The notes beneath the pieces were generated by a model, which saw only the letters and a list, made by a program, of their open reading frames with translations, did no database searches and was not told the DNA's origin. Source: Erythrobacter sp. CCH5-A1 (GTDB lineage: Bacteria > Pseudomonadota > Alphaproteobacteria > Sphingomonadales > Sphingomonadaceae). Taken from it: a DNA stretch of 64,000 nt. The translations under genes and the position numbers were made by a program. This document shows, in pieces, positions 54,410 to 64,000 of the stretch. The stretch is taken from positions 1 through 64,000 of the forward strand of contig NZ_LSKQ01000125.1 of assembly GCF_001557115.1 (NCBI RefSeq), in the 5' to 3' direction. Every line of letters begins with the position of its first letter. Positions within the stretch are counted from its first letter, which is position 1.

Positions 54410-55046
54410 CGCTGAGGCTCCATTGGCCGGGCGCGTGGGTGCGCGCGCGGAACAGTTCGGCGTGCCAGGTGGCTGGGCCGGGGGCAGCCGGGTCCCAGCG
54501 GCCCGGCGCGGACGGGGCGGCCGCTACCCGCCAGCGCATACGCGCCGAGGACAGGTCAGGCGCAGCGTCGAGGCGCACCAGCCACAGCCGCACGCCATGC
54601 TTTTCCGCCGTCAGGCTCAAGCGGCGCGAAGCGGTGAAGGACAGGGCGCGCGGGTTGCCCGCGATCTCGCCGATCACGCAGGCAAGATCACGGCACTTCA
54701 ATCCCTCTTCCAGCGCGAAGAGCGCGTCTTCGGGCGTGGCGGCGGCGACGTGGATCAGGCGATGGGCGAGGTCTTGCGGCAGCCCTGCAAGGCACGGCCG
54801 CCCGCCCTTCCTGATCGCGGCGCGATCCTGCACCCACAGCACCTGGCGCGTGTCCTCCCCCGCCACAGCGAACGCATCGCGCGCCAGCGCCAGCGCCAGC
54901 CCCGCGCCGCTCGCCTCCCCCCCTGGCGCAAAGACTTCCGAGTGGAACGGCTGCGCGGCAAGGCCGGGCCGCCAGCGCGGCTCGGGCTGGGCACGCGACA
55001 GAATGCGGGCGGGAGGGGGCTTGGGGAACATGCTGGAACGACTCAT
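54294..55046 (-). CDS. imuA: ImuA, SulA/RecA-like mutasome protein
   Basis: A 250-aa ImuA. The RecA-like core is reduced: VFAPGGEASGAGLALALARD replaces the P-loop, followed by VLWVQDRAAIRKGGRPCLAG, LACVIGEIAGNPRALSFTAS and the C-terminal WHAELFRARTHAPGQWSLSD typical of the family. It works with ImuB and DnaE2 in damage-induced mutagenesis. A LexA box ends 3 bp before the ATG at 55046; an internal ATG at 55031 is possible. The 3' end overlaps imuB. Confidence 0.9.
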   Translation of the reverse strand: MSRSSMFPKPPPARILSRAQPEPRWRPGLAAQPFHSEVFAPGGEASGAGLALALARDAFAVAGEDTRQVLWVQDRAAIRKGGRPCLAGLPQDLAHRLIHVAAATPEDALFALEEGLKCRDLACVIGEIAGNPRALSFTASRRLSLTAEKHGVRLWLVRLDAAPDLSSARMRWRVAAAPSAPGRWDPAAPGPATWHAELFRARTHAPGQWSLSDDAGTLRLAREPDPLAAPDPRHLARPTVGRSLAARIHA

Positions 55047-55048
55047 AT

Positions 55049-55083
55049 GTTCCTATTATGTTCCAACATCGCCGTGCTGGCAA
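55049..55083 (-). promoter_or_regulatory. SOS promoter with LexA box for imuAB
   Basis: LexA box GTTC-CTATTAT-GTTC (55049-55063). On the minus strand TTGCCA (55083-55078), 17 bp, CATAAT (55060-55055) lies within the box. The predicted transcript start falls on or next to the imuA ATG. Confidence 0.85.
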
Positions 55084-55147
55084 ATGCAAAGGGCGCGGGA
55101 AGCCCGAAAGCCTCCCGCGCCCCTCGAAGCGCACTGCGCGTGGCAAG

Positions 55148-56707
55148 TCAGTCGACCACCGGCCCCGGGAACTCGCCCATCTCCGGACCTTCATCCATGT
55201 CCTTGCCCGTCTGAAGGTTCGAGAAATGGATGCCGTAGAGGAAGTAGATCACCAGCCCCACGCCCAGATAGATCAGGAACAGGAGCAGCACGTGCATCGG
55301 CACGGTGGTGATGAGGTAGCCGCAGGACAGGATCCCGAGGATCGGCAGCACCGGGTAGAACGGCACCTTGAACCCGCGCGGCAGATCGGGCGCGGCGCGG
55401 CGCAGGTAGATGACCGAAAGACACACGATCGCGAACGCCGCCAGCGTGCCCACCGAGGTCGCATCGCCCAGCGTGTTGATGTCGATGAACCCGGCCGCGC
55501 AGGCGGTGATCAGGCCGACCAGCAGCGTGTTGATCCACGGCGTCTGGTACTTGGGGTGCACCTTCGAGAAGATGCGCGGCAGCAGACCGTCACGCGCCAT
55601 GGTGTAGAAAATGCGGGTCTGACCGTACATCAGCACCAGCACCACCGAAGTGAGGCCGATGATCGCACCGATCTTGATGGTCTTGGCGAGCCAGCCCCAT
55701 TGCGGGCCAAAGGCGTCGACCACCACCGCGACCGGATCGGGGACGTTCAAGGTGTTGTAGGGCACCAGCAGCGTCATGATCGCGGCGACCAGCATGTAGA
55801 TCACGGTGCAGACCACGAGGCTGCCGATGATGCCGAAGGGCATGTCCTTGGCCGGATCCTTGGCTTCCTGCCCGGCGGTCGAGACCGCCTCGAAGCCGAT
55901 ATAGGCGAAGAACACGATCGAGGCGGCGCGCATGATCCCGTCGACCCCGAACTGGCCGTCACCGGTGTTCTCGGGAATGAAGGGCGTCCAGTTGGTCGCC
56001 ACCAGTTCGGGCAGGTTCGACAGCACGATCAGCCCGCCGACCACGATGAAAGCGGTCAGCACGCTGACCTTGATCGCGACGATGATGTTGTTGACCTTGG
56101 CCGATTCCGACACGCCCAGCACCAGCAGCAGCGACAGCGCGATGCAGATGAGGAAGGCGGGGAGGTTGAAGATCGTCACCACCTGCTGGCCATCGACAAG
56201 CACCGGCGCCCCGTCGCGCACCAGCAGCTGGCCGGTCGGGCCGGTGAGGGCCGCGGGTATGGTAATCCCGAAATCCGCGAGCAGACTGACGACGTAGCCC
56301 GCCCAGCCTACCGCGACCACCGCAGCTGCGATCCCGTATTCGAGCAGCAGCAGCACGCCCATCGTCCAAGCCACGAACTCGCCGAGCGTGGTGTAGCCGT
56401 AGGTATAGGCCGAGCCCGAGACCGGCAGGGTCGAGCTGAGCTCGGCATAGCAAAGCCCTGCAAAGGCGCAGACGATCCCGGCGACCACGAAGCTCAGCAG
56501 CACCGCCGGCCCCGCATGCAGCGCCGCCGCGCTCCCGGTGCGCACAAAGATGCCCGCCCCGATAATGCAGCCGACGCCGAGGAGCAGCAGGTTCCACTTG
56601 CCCAGCGAGCGCTTGAGCTCGCTCGTCTCGGTCTCGCGCTGGACTTGCGCGATCGATTTCCTGGCGAACATCCGCTCGGCGAAGGAGCGGTTGGGTTTGG
56701 TGGCCAT
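55148..56707 (-). CDS. APC family amino-acid permease
   Basis: A 519-aa transporter with twelve or more hydrophobic segments. The N-terminal LGKWNLLLLGVGCIIGAGIF and VLLSFVVAGIVCAFAGLCYA are the APC substrate-binding TM1/TM2 (GxG in IGAGIF); SGSAYTYGYTTLGEFVAWTM and FFAYIGFEAVSTAGQEAKDP are also diagnostic. It resembles cationic/YhdG-type permeases; the specific amino acid cannot be named. The second ATG (56707) is the likely start. It stands alone upstream of the SOS cluster. Confidence 0.92.
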   Translation of the reverse strand: MATKPNRSFAERMFARKSIAQVQRETETSELKRSLGKWNLLLLGVGCIIGAGIFVRTGSAAALHAGPAVLLSFVVAGIVCAFAGLCYAELSSTLPVSGSAYTYGYTTLGEFVAWTMGVLLLLEYGIAAAVVAVGWAGYVVSLLADFGITIPAALTGPTGQLLVRDGAPVLVDGQQVVTIFNLPAFLICIALSLLLVLGVSESAKVNNIIVAIKVSVLTAFIVVGGLIVLSNLPELVATNWTPFIPENTGDGQFGVDGIMRAASIVFFAYIGFEAVSTAGQEAKDPAKDMPFGIIGSLVVCTVIYMLVAAIMTLLVPYNTLNVPDPVAVVVDAFGPQWGWLAKTIKIGAIIGLTSVVLVLMYGQTRIFYTMARDGLLPRIFSKVHPKYQTPWINTLLVGLITACAAGFIDINTLGDATSVGTLAAFAIVCLSVIYLRRAAPDLPRGFKVPFYPVLPILGILSCGYLITTVPMHVLLLFLIYLGVGLVIYFLYGIHFSNLQTGKDMDEGPEMGEFPGPVVD

Positions 56708-56901
56708 TAGCAGGTCCCCCTGCACGCCAGCGCGGCGCGCGGCTTTACCGGATCAAGAAACATCAGGATTAGGTCTCCCACTGATCGCGACGGATCCCCC
56801 CGCGCGGTCGTCAGGGCGTCACGCTAGCGCAACATGCACACAAGACAAGCGGCAAAGCGCGCTCTTTCCCCGAGGGCGCACAGTCGCTAGACCCTGCGGC
56901 C

Positions 56902-57774
56902 ATGTCCACGACCTTCCAGCTCGACACCAGCACAAGCCGCGCCAACCCCACGCCTGCCCCGATGCGGCGGCTCACCGTGCCCGCGATCCGGGCGCGCAAG
57001 ACCGACGGGGTGACGGGCGAGCCGCTGGTGATGCTCACCGCCTACACCGCCCGCCAGGCCCAGCTGCTCGATGCGCATTGCGACCTCTTGCTGGTGGGCG
57101 ATTCCCTCGGCCAGGTGATCTACGGCCTGCCCTCGACCGTGCCGGTCACGCTCGAGATGATGGCCAACCACGGCGCGGCGGTGGTGCGGGGTTCCTACCA
57201 TTCGGTCGTCGTGATCGACATGCCTTTCGGCAGCTACGAGGCTTCGCCCCAGCAGGCTTTCGAGAGCGCGGCCTTCCTGATGAAGCAGACGGGCGCTGCT
57301 GCGGTGAAGCTCGAAGGCGGAGCGGCAATGGCGCCGACGGTCGCCTTCCTCAACAGCCGCGGCATTCCGGTGATGGGGCACGTGGGCCTCACCCCGCAGG
57401 CGGTCAACGTGCTCGGCGGTTACGGAGCGCGCGGCCGCTCCGATGCCGAGGCCGAGAAGATCGTTTCCGACGCCAAAGCGCTGGACGAGGCCGGGGCCTT
57501 CGCCATCGTCATCGAAGGCGTGGTCGAGCCGATCGCCATCGCCGCCACCGAGGCCGTCTCCTGCCCCACCATCGGCATCGGCGCCTCGGCCCGGTGCGAC
57601 GGGCAGGTGCTGGTCACCGAAGACATGCTCGGCATGTTCGAGCGGGTGCCGCGCTTCGTGAAGCGTTATGAGGACATCGCAGGCGTGATCGACCGTACCG
57701 TGGCCCAATATGCCGAGGAAGTGCGCGCCCGCACCTTCCCCACGGCCGACCAGACCTACCAGCCCAAGGCCTGA
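56902..57774 (+). CDS. panB: 3-Methyl-2-oxobutanoate hydroxymethyltransferase
   Basis: A 290-aa PanB, the first step of pantothenate synthesis, turning 2-ketoisovalerate into ketopantoate. VMLTAYTARQAQLLDAHCDL with the metal Asp, LLVGDSLGQVIYG, VIDMPFGSYEASP, AVKLEGGAAMAPT, MGHVGLTPQAVN and CPTIGIGASARCDGQVLV are the family signatures. It uses the same 2-ketoisovalerate that LeuA consumes. A repeat element follows within 10 bp. coaD in the window acts later in the same route to CoA. Confidence 0.97.
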   Translation: MSTTFQLDTSTSRANPTPAPMRRLTVPAIRARKTDGVTGEPLVMLTAYTARQAQLLDAHCDLLLVGDSLGQVIYGLPSTVPVTLEMMANHGAAVVRGSYHSVVVIDMPFGSYEASPQQAFESAAFLMKQTGAAAVKLEGGAAMAPTVAFLNSRGIPVMGHVGLTPQAVNVLGGYGARGRSDAEAEKIVSDAKALDEAGAFAIVIEGVVEPIAIAATEAVSCPTIGIGASARCDGQVLVTEDMLGMFERVPRFVKRYEDIAGVIDRTVAQYAEEVRARTFPTADQTYQPKA

Positions 57775-57782
57775 ATTCGCCT

Positions 57783-57891
57783 GCGAAGTTTACAAAGTTG
57801 ACACTGTAAACTTCGCAATCCTACAGGATTTCTCTTTGCATTTCATTGTCTTGCATCGCAAAAGCGAAGTTGACACTGTGCATTCGCTTTT
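57783..57891 (-). repeat. Composite palindromic element, copy 2
   Basis: The inverse of the element at 33340-33449. It begins with the identical 34-bp hairpin (GCGAAGTTTACA...TGTAAACTTCGC, 57783-57816), then AATCC-TACA-GGATT (57817-57830), a 29-bp spacer, and AAAAGCGAA (57860-57868) with TTCGCTTTT (57883-57891) around GTTGACACTGTGCA. It fills the gap between convergent panB and the BASS gene, where the last hairpin, with T tracts on both strands, can act as a bidirectional terminator. Confidence 0.8.
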
Positions 57892-57957
57892 CGTGTCCGA
57901 TCCCTTGCGAGGCCGCTTTGGCTGACAGTCCGAACGAACCGCTTCGTCATAGCGCGC

Positions 57958-58956
57958 TCAGCCCCCTGTAGGAAAGGCCCCGCTCCGTCCCCCGCGCGCC
58001 AGACGCATCGCCAGCGGCGCGGCGAGCACCAGCTGGGCAAGGTGATAGAGCAGCAGCGGCGCGATCACGAAACCGGCGCTTGCGGGCGGGAACAGGATCG
58101 CCGCCAAGGGCGCGCCGACCGCGACGCTCTTCTGCGAGCCGGCAAAGAGGAACGCGATCCGGTCACCGCGCGGCAGGCCCAGCAGACGCCCCGTGCCCCA
58201 CGCCGCACCCAGTGCCAGCCCCAGCATCGCCAGCACCAGCACCACCAGCGCGGCCCAGTCGGTGCCGGAGAACATCGTCGCCAGCCCCTGCTCGACCGCG
58301 CCCGAAAAGGCGACATAGACCGCAATCCCGATCACCGACCGGTCGAGCCAGGCGGCGGTCGCCTTGTGGGCGATCAGATGGTCGATGAAACGGTCCTGCA
58401 CCGCCTGCCCGATGGCGAAGGGCAGGAGGAGGATCAGGAAAATCCGGCCGATCGCCTCCAGCCCCACATCCGCAGCGCCCACCCCGCCGACAAGCGCAAA
58501 CAGCGGCGCGCTCACCGCCACGCCCGCGATATTGATCAGCGCCGCGCCGACCACCGCGAGCGCGACATTGCCCTCGGCAAGGCTGGTGTAGGACGTCGCC
58601 GATTGCACGGTCGAAGGCAGGCAGCCGAGAAACACGAAGCCCAGCGCCACCAGCGGCGGCAGCACCGCGCCCGCGATCATGCCGAAGCCGAGCCCCAGCA
58701 ATGTCATCGCACCGAACACGAACAGCATCAGCGGCCCGAAATAGCGCCAATTGGCGAGGCCCTTGGCGATCTCGCTGCGGCGGATGCGCATGCCGTTGAC
58801 GAGGAACAGCACGAAAATCCCGACATTGGAGACCGTCGTCGCGGTCGCCCTCGCCTCGCCGGCCGCGGGCAGCACCAGCGCGAGCGCGGTCGCGATCACC
58901 AGAACGGCGATCATCGGGTCGCGCAGGAAGGGGAAGATTTGCAAAAGGCGGGACAT
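57958..58956 (-). CDS. Bile acid:sodium symporter family transporter (YfeH-like)
   Basis: A 332-aa membrane protein with about ten hydrophobic segments. FVFLGCLPSTVQSATSYTSL and EGNVALAVVGAALINIAGV form the first crossover, while FLFAGSQKSVAVGAPLAAIL is the second, with the Gln-Lys/Ser pair typical of SBF-like proteins. It probably carries an organic anion with sodium; the substrate is unknown. It starts 45 bp after the TPR gene ends, possibly the end of the prs operon. Confidence 0.9.
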   Translation of the reverse strand: MSRLLQIFPFLRDPMIAVLVIATALALVLPAAGEARATATTVSNVGIFVLFLVNGMRIRRSEIAKGLANWRYFGPLMLFVFGAMTLLGLGFGMIAGAVLPPLVALGFVFLGCLPSTVQSATSYTSLAEGNVALAVVGAALINIAGVAVSAPLFALVGGVGAADVGLEAIGRIFLILLLPFAIGQAVQDRFIDHLIAHKATAAWLDRSVIGIAVYVAFSGAVEQGLATMFSGTDWAALVVLVLAMLGLALGAAWGTGRLLGLPRGDRIAFLFAGSQKSVAVGAPLAAILFPPASAGFVIAPLLLYHLAQLVLAAPLAMRLARGGRSGAFPTGG

Positions 58957-59001
58957 TGATGCGGGCGTCCCTGCCCTCCCCGTCCGCTCTTGTCGAGCGC
59001 G

Positions 59002-60472
59002 CTATTTCGCCGTCAGGCTGCGCGGGCGCAGTTCGGCGAGCAGCGCGGCGAAGCGCTCTGCTGCGGCCGTGTCGCCCGCTTCGCGCGCGGCGCGCTCGCG
59101 CAAGGCGAGCAGCGCCGGATCGTGCCCGGCGCCCAGCGCCAGCGCATGATCGATCAGCAGCGCGGTGCGCCGCCAATCGCCGCGCGCCGCCTGCCATTCG
59201 GCGAGCCCGGCAAGCGCGCTCGCATTCTCGGTCTCGCCCGCGACCTGCCGGGCGAGCAGCATCTCGGCGGCCCCCCGGTTGCCATGGCGCGCGAAGGTCC
59301 ACACCGCCTTGCGGGTCAGCGGCCAGGGGCGCCGCGCCTCGGAGGCGAGCGCGTAGGACGTGAGCGCACCGCGCGGGTCGCCCGCGCCCAGCAGCGCATC
59401 GCCCGCCAATGCGGCGACATCGGCAGAGGCGGGAAATTTCTCGCGCAGCGCCGCCGCCTCGGCGCGGGCACCTGCGGCATTGCCGTTCCACAGCATCCGG
59501 CGAATGGCGTTGGCGGGCGGCGGCAACCCGTCACGCAGCGCGAGCAGCACAGGTTCGGCGCGGTAGGGCGCGTAGGCCCGCGCCAGCAGCGGCGCTGCCG
59601 CGGTGCGGTCGCCCAGACGCTCGTAGGCGCGCGCGACCAGCATCAGGAGATAGGGCGAGGCTTCGGGCAGGCTCGCCTCGGGTCCGAAGCGCCGGACCAG
59701 ATCGGCATCGCGCCCGCCTTCGAACAGGGCCCGGGCCAGCAACTCGCGCACCCGCGCATTGGCAGGCTGGCGCGCGGCGAGGGCTTCGAGGATCGCCGCC
59801 GCACTGTCGGCATTGCCCTCCTCGAGGCTGATGAGCGCATCGAGCAGCAGCGCCGCGGGCACGCCGCGCGTCGCCATCCCGCTCTTGCCGAGCAGGCTGC
59901 GGGCGATGGTGAACTGGCCGCCGCGCGCGGCCAGAACGGCCTGGATATAGGGCGCGCGGGCATCATCGGGCGCGGCCGCAGCGAGTGCGCGGGCGGCCTT
60001 GAGGCTGGCGCGCGCCTCGCCCCCATCGCCGAGCGTCGCGGCATAGTCGGCAAGGGTATCGGGGTCATCGGACACGGCCCGGCGCGCGGCTTCGAACCAC
60101 ACCAGCGAATCCGCCGCGCCGTGCGCGTCGCGCACCAGCAGCGCACGCAGGCGCAGCGCGGGGGCATAGTCGGGGCCGAAGGCGAGCGCGCGGTCGGCGG
60201 CCTCCAAGGCTGTCAGATGCTCGCCGCCGCGCAGCCGCAGCCGGGCGATGGCGAGCCACAGGTCAGGGCTTTCGGGCGCGAGGCTGCGCGCCTCGTCGAG
60301 CTTGCGCCCGGCATCGGCGAGCGCGCCCTTGGCCATGGCGCCGTCGGCCTCGGCGAGAAGGCGGGTGAAGGCAGCCCCGCCCTGCCCGATCGCGCGTCGC
60401 GGCGGTTGAGGGGGGCCTTGCGAACACCCCGCCAGAGCCAGCGCCACCACCGCCGCCAGCGCGGCAAGGGCG

Positions 60473-60489
<17 letters not shown>
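59002..60489 (-). CDS. TPR lipoprotein of the XrtA/PEP-CTERM system (PrsT-like)
   Basis: A 495-aa protein with a lipoprotein signal (MTFRPSALAALAAVVALALA, then GCSQ; lipobox LAGC) and tandem TPR-like helical pairs throughout (ADAGRKLDEARSLAPESPDL, ALEAADRALAFGPDYAPALR). Its start overlaps prsR by 17 bp, so it belongs to the prsK-prsR operon, and PrsT is the known TPR protein there; this one is much shorter than typical PrsT, so the name is tentative. Anchored in the envelope, it likely scaffolds assembly of exopolysaccharide or PEP-CTERM factors. Confidence 0.75.
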
Positions 60490-61836
<1,347 letters not shown>

Positions 61837-61837
<1 letters not shown>

Positions 61838-63957
61838 CACACGGCCTCCTGAATTGCTGGATCATCGCCTGCTCCGAGCAGGCGCACCGCTTCGGCAAGC
61901 GGCAGGACCACGGCAAAGCGCGTGCCGAGCCCCTCGCGGCTCTCGACCGACACGCGCCCGCCCATCGCCTTGATGAGCTCACGCGCTTCGAAGGCGCCGA
62001 TGCCGAAGCCGCCGGGCTTGGAGGAGACGAAGGGTTTGAACAGACCCGTGCGCACGAATTCCGGGCTCATGCCGTGGCCGGAATCGACCACCGCAATGCT
62101 GCCCGAAAGCCCCTCGGCGGTGACGTCGAGGAACACCGGCGCACCGGCCTGGCTTGCGTCGATGGCGTTCTGGACGAGGTGGATCAGCGCCTGTTCCAGC
62201 GCCTCGCGGTTGCCCATGACCCGCACCGGCACATTGCGGGTGAGGGCCACCTGATGCCCTCCGGCAAAACGCGCGGCGATCCCCTTGGCGAGCGCCACCA
62301 GCTCGATCTCGCCGCTCGCCGAAGCCTGCCCCGCCCCGTAGCGGCCAAGCCGGGCGAGCAGCGCGGAGAGCTTGTCGGCGGAATTGCGCAAGGTCACCAG
62401 CATGTCGGCGCGGAAGGCGGGATTGTCGGCGTGCTTCTCGGCATTGGCGGCGAGCAGCGACAATTGGCTGACGAGGTTCTTGATGTCGTGCATCACGAAG
62501 GCCATGCGGCGGTTGAATTCGTCGAACCGGCTCGCGTCCATCAGCGCCTGCTGCCCGGCCTGTTCGGCAAGGTAGCTCGCCAGCTGCTGGCCCGCGACGC
62601 GCAGGAGGTCGAAGTCCTCCCAGTCGAGCTGGCGCGGATTGCGCGGGCGGGCGAGGACGATCACGCCGACCAGGCGGTCGAAGTGGATCAGCGGCACCAG
62701 CGCCCAGGCGTCCTCGGCCTCCATCAGCCACTGGGGCACCTGCGCGCTCTCGCCGTGGTGGTCGATCCCGCCGCGCGCCTCGTCGAGGGCGAGCACCATG
62801 TTGTGCTGTTCGAGCAGGCCCGAGAGGGCAAATTCGCCCGCCACCGCAGGCACGGCAATGGTGGGCCAGTTCCAGCGCGCGGTGAGTTCGAGCTGGGCCT
62901 GTTCGTTGGGCATGAGCAAAAGGCCCGCAGGGCTCTCGGTGATGTCGGCCAGCGCCTTGACCACGCGCTCCTCGAGGCTCGCCCCGCCCGCAGTGCCGTG
63001 CCCGATCGTGCGGGTGAAGCGCAGCCATTCCTGGCGGTAGTCGTAGCGGTGCTGGAAGAGATGCTTGGTGGCCATCACCCGCACCCATCCGCGCAGGCGC
63101 GGCGATGGCAGTGCAAGGCACGCGGCAAGGATCGCGGCGACCACGAACACCGCCTGGCTCGCGCGCGCCACGTCGCCCCCTAGCAGCGCCAGCGATTTGG
63201 CGATCAGCACCATGCCGGCCAGATACCCGCCGATCAGCAGCAGCGAGAGCGTGCGGAAGGTGACCGCGCGCGACGGGCTGAACTGCACCCGGGGCCCGGC
63301 CGCATTCATCCCGAGCGCGAAGATCACCGCCATCCCGCCCGCAACCAGCCCGCGGGCATCGCTCAGCACCGCCGGCATCGCGCCGCCGAGATAGGCGAGG
63401 GTGTGCAGGTTGAGATCGTAGGCGAAGATCCCGGTCAGGGCCATGCCGGTCCAACGCAGCACCGGGCGCATGGCGCTCGCCGCGCCCGCATAGAGGTTGT
63501 GGAGCAGCATCAGCGCGCCGATCGCCACCAGCATGTCGATCAGCACCCGTGCCTCGAAGGCGGCCTGATCGACCTCGGCCGTGCCGCCGAGCGACAGTCC
63601 CATCCACAGCACCACCAGCTGCAGCAGCTGCACCAGCACGAGCGCGATGATCACCGGACGCACGGGCTTCAGGCTGTCGCTGCGGCCATCGGCGGCGAAC
63701 AGGCTGAAGATCGTCGCGATCAGAGCGAGATTGCGCGCCATCGCCGCGATCACTGCCGCGCCGTGATCGGGGCCGAGCGCTGCGGCAAGCGCGCACCATG
63801 CAGCGCTCGCCGCCGCGGCCGCCATCAGCCCGATCCGGTCAGGGCGCGCGCGCTCGCCGTGGCGCCATATCCACAGCAGCGCGCCCGCGCTCAGCACCGC
63901 GCCCGCGATCCAAGCGAGCAGGCCGGCCAGCGGCAGCATGGCCTCGGGCCAGATCAC
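61837..63957 (-). CDS. prsK: XrtA/PEP-CTERM system histidine kinase PrsK
   Basis: A 706-aa kinase with about eight N-terminal TM segments (to ~residue 280), a GAF domain (~310-460) and the kinase core: FVMHDIKNLVSQLSLLAANA carries the phospho-His, HLVQNAIDAS is the N box, VVDSGHGMSPEFV the G1 box and GGFGIGAFEARELIKAMGG the lid. It senses an unknown signal and phosphorylates PrsR. The GTG at 63957 has GGAGG 7 nt upstream and overlaps the previous stop (GTGA); a GTG at 63975 is possible. Confidence 0.93.
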
Positions 63958-64000
63958 CGCGCGCCCTCCGGCCACAGGATCACCCGCAAGGTCTGGAGCA
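63954..64000 (-). CDS. C-terminal end of a XrtA/PEP-CTERM sugar transferase (partial)
   Basis: Only the last 14 codons and the stop are inside the window: LQTLRVILWPEGAR, then TGA overlapping the prsK GTG. That tail, and its place directly before prsK, fit the TIGR03013-type sugar transferase that precedes prsK-prsR in PEP-CTERM loci. The bulk of the gene lies beyond the window, so the assignment rests mainly on context. Confidence 0.55.
   Translation of the reverse strand, partial: LQTLRVILWPEGAR

Noticed and set aside
54294..55046. ImuA as a true SulA cell-division inhibitor
   Set aside because: The length, the C-terminal WHAELFRARTHAPGQW region and linkage to imuB and dnaE2 fit ImuA rather than SulA.

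Overview
The window is a dense, GC-rich chromosomal segment from an alphaproteobacterium, most likely a sphingomonad close to Erythrobacter/Porphyrobacter. The basis is the gene set (XrtA/PEP-CTERM sensor genes, ImuA-ImuB-DnaE2 mutasome, two Coq4-family proteins, long PstC/PstA), SOS boxes of the alphaproteobacterial GTTC-N7-GTTC type and sphingomonad-like palindromic repeats. There is no prophage, IS transposase, rRNA operon or CRISPR array. About 60 protein genes and one tRNA are supported. The genus is an inference from gene content only.

Layout. 1-2.1 kb: end of trmJ, an FkbM methyltransferase and rpsD with its own promoter, leader and terminator. 2.1-5.0 kb (minus): a small hypothetical gene, a PchB-like chorismate mutase, two Cys-rich secreted proteins (one only 43 aa) and tgt. 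4.6-6.0 kb: two tandem outer-membrane barrel paralogues, each with the same pair of direct repeats about 107 bp upstream. 6.2-12.3 kb (minus): xseB-ispA, an AIM24 protein, coaD, a cyclophilin, queA and an ABC-2 transporter. 12.4-16.2 kb (plus): two membrane proteins, purL and a DUF3052 gene. 16.2-18.7 kb: two Coq4-family genes flanking a nitroreductase, with the same 14-bp palindrome upstream of both Coq4 genes. 18.8-20.6 kb: serB and miaA head to head with overlapping 5' ends.

20.6-30.2 kb is a branched-chain amino acid region: ilvB-ilvN-(LprI-like)-ilvC and, further on, leuA behind a convincing leucine leader peptide (28347-28400). A weaker Ile/Val/Leu leader candidate precedes ilvB. Between them lie DUF4329, YceI, YHS, FMN-dependent hydroxy-acid dehydrogenase and I78 inhibitor-like genes. 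30.3-36.6 kb: an S9 peptidase, an amidohydrolase, a nitronate monooxygenase-like gene, an AHH nuclease with an unrecognised partner, and a flavodoxin-like gene. 36.7-38.6 kb: recJ and tRNA-Glu. 38.8-45.1 kb is the phosphate regulon phoR-pstC-pstA-pstB-phoU-phoB with candidate Pho boxes; pstS is not here.

45.1-55.1 kb is an SOS mutagenesis and repair cluster on the minus strand: imuA-imuB behind one LexA box, then (after a PilZ gene) radical SAM - DUF4130/UdgX - dnaE2 behind a second LexA box, with an extensin-like gene last. dnaE2 carries two in-frame palindromic repeat insertions. 55.1-59 kb: an amino-acid permease, panB and a BASS-family transporter. 59-64 kb: the XrtA/PEP-CTERM sensory operon prsK-prsR-prsT-like, preceded by the last codons of a sugar transferase.

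The most unusual non-coding feature is a ~110-bp composite palindromic element present twice in inverted orientation (33340-33449 and 57783-57891), with a perfectly conserved 34-bp hairpin and covarying side hairpins. I found no single obviously novel multi-gene system. The best candidates for new biology are this element, the shared operators (Coq4 pair, barrel pair), the repeat-invaded dnaE2 and the AHH-nuclease gene pair.
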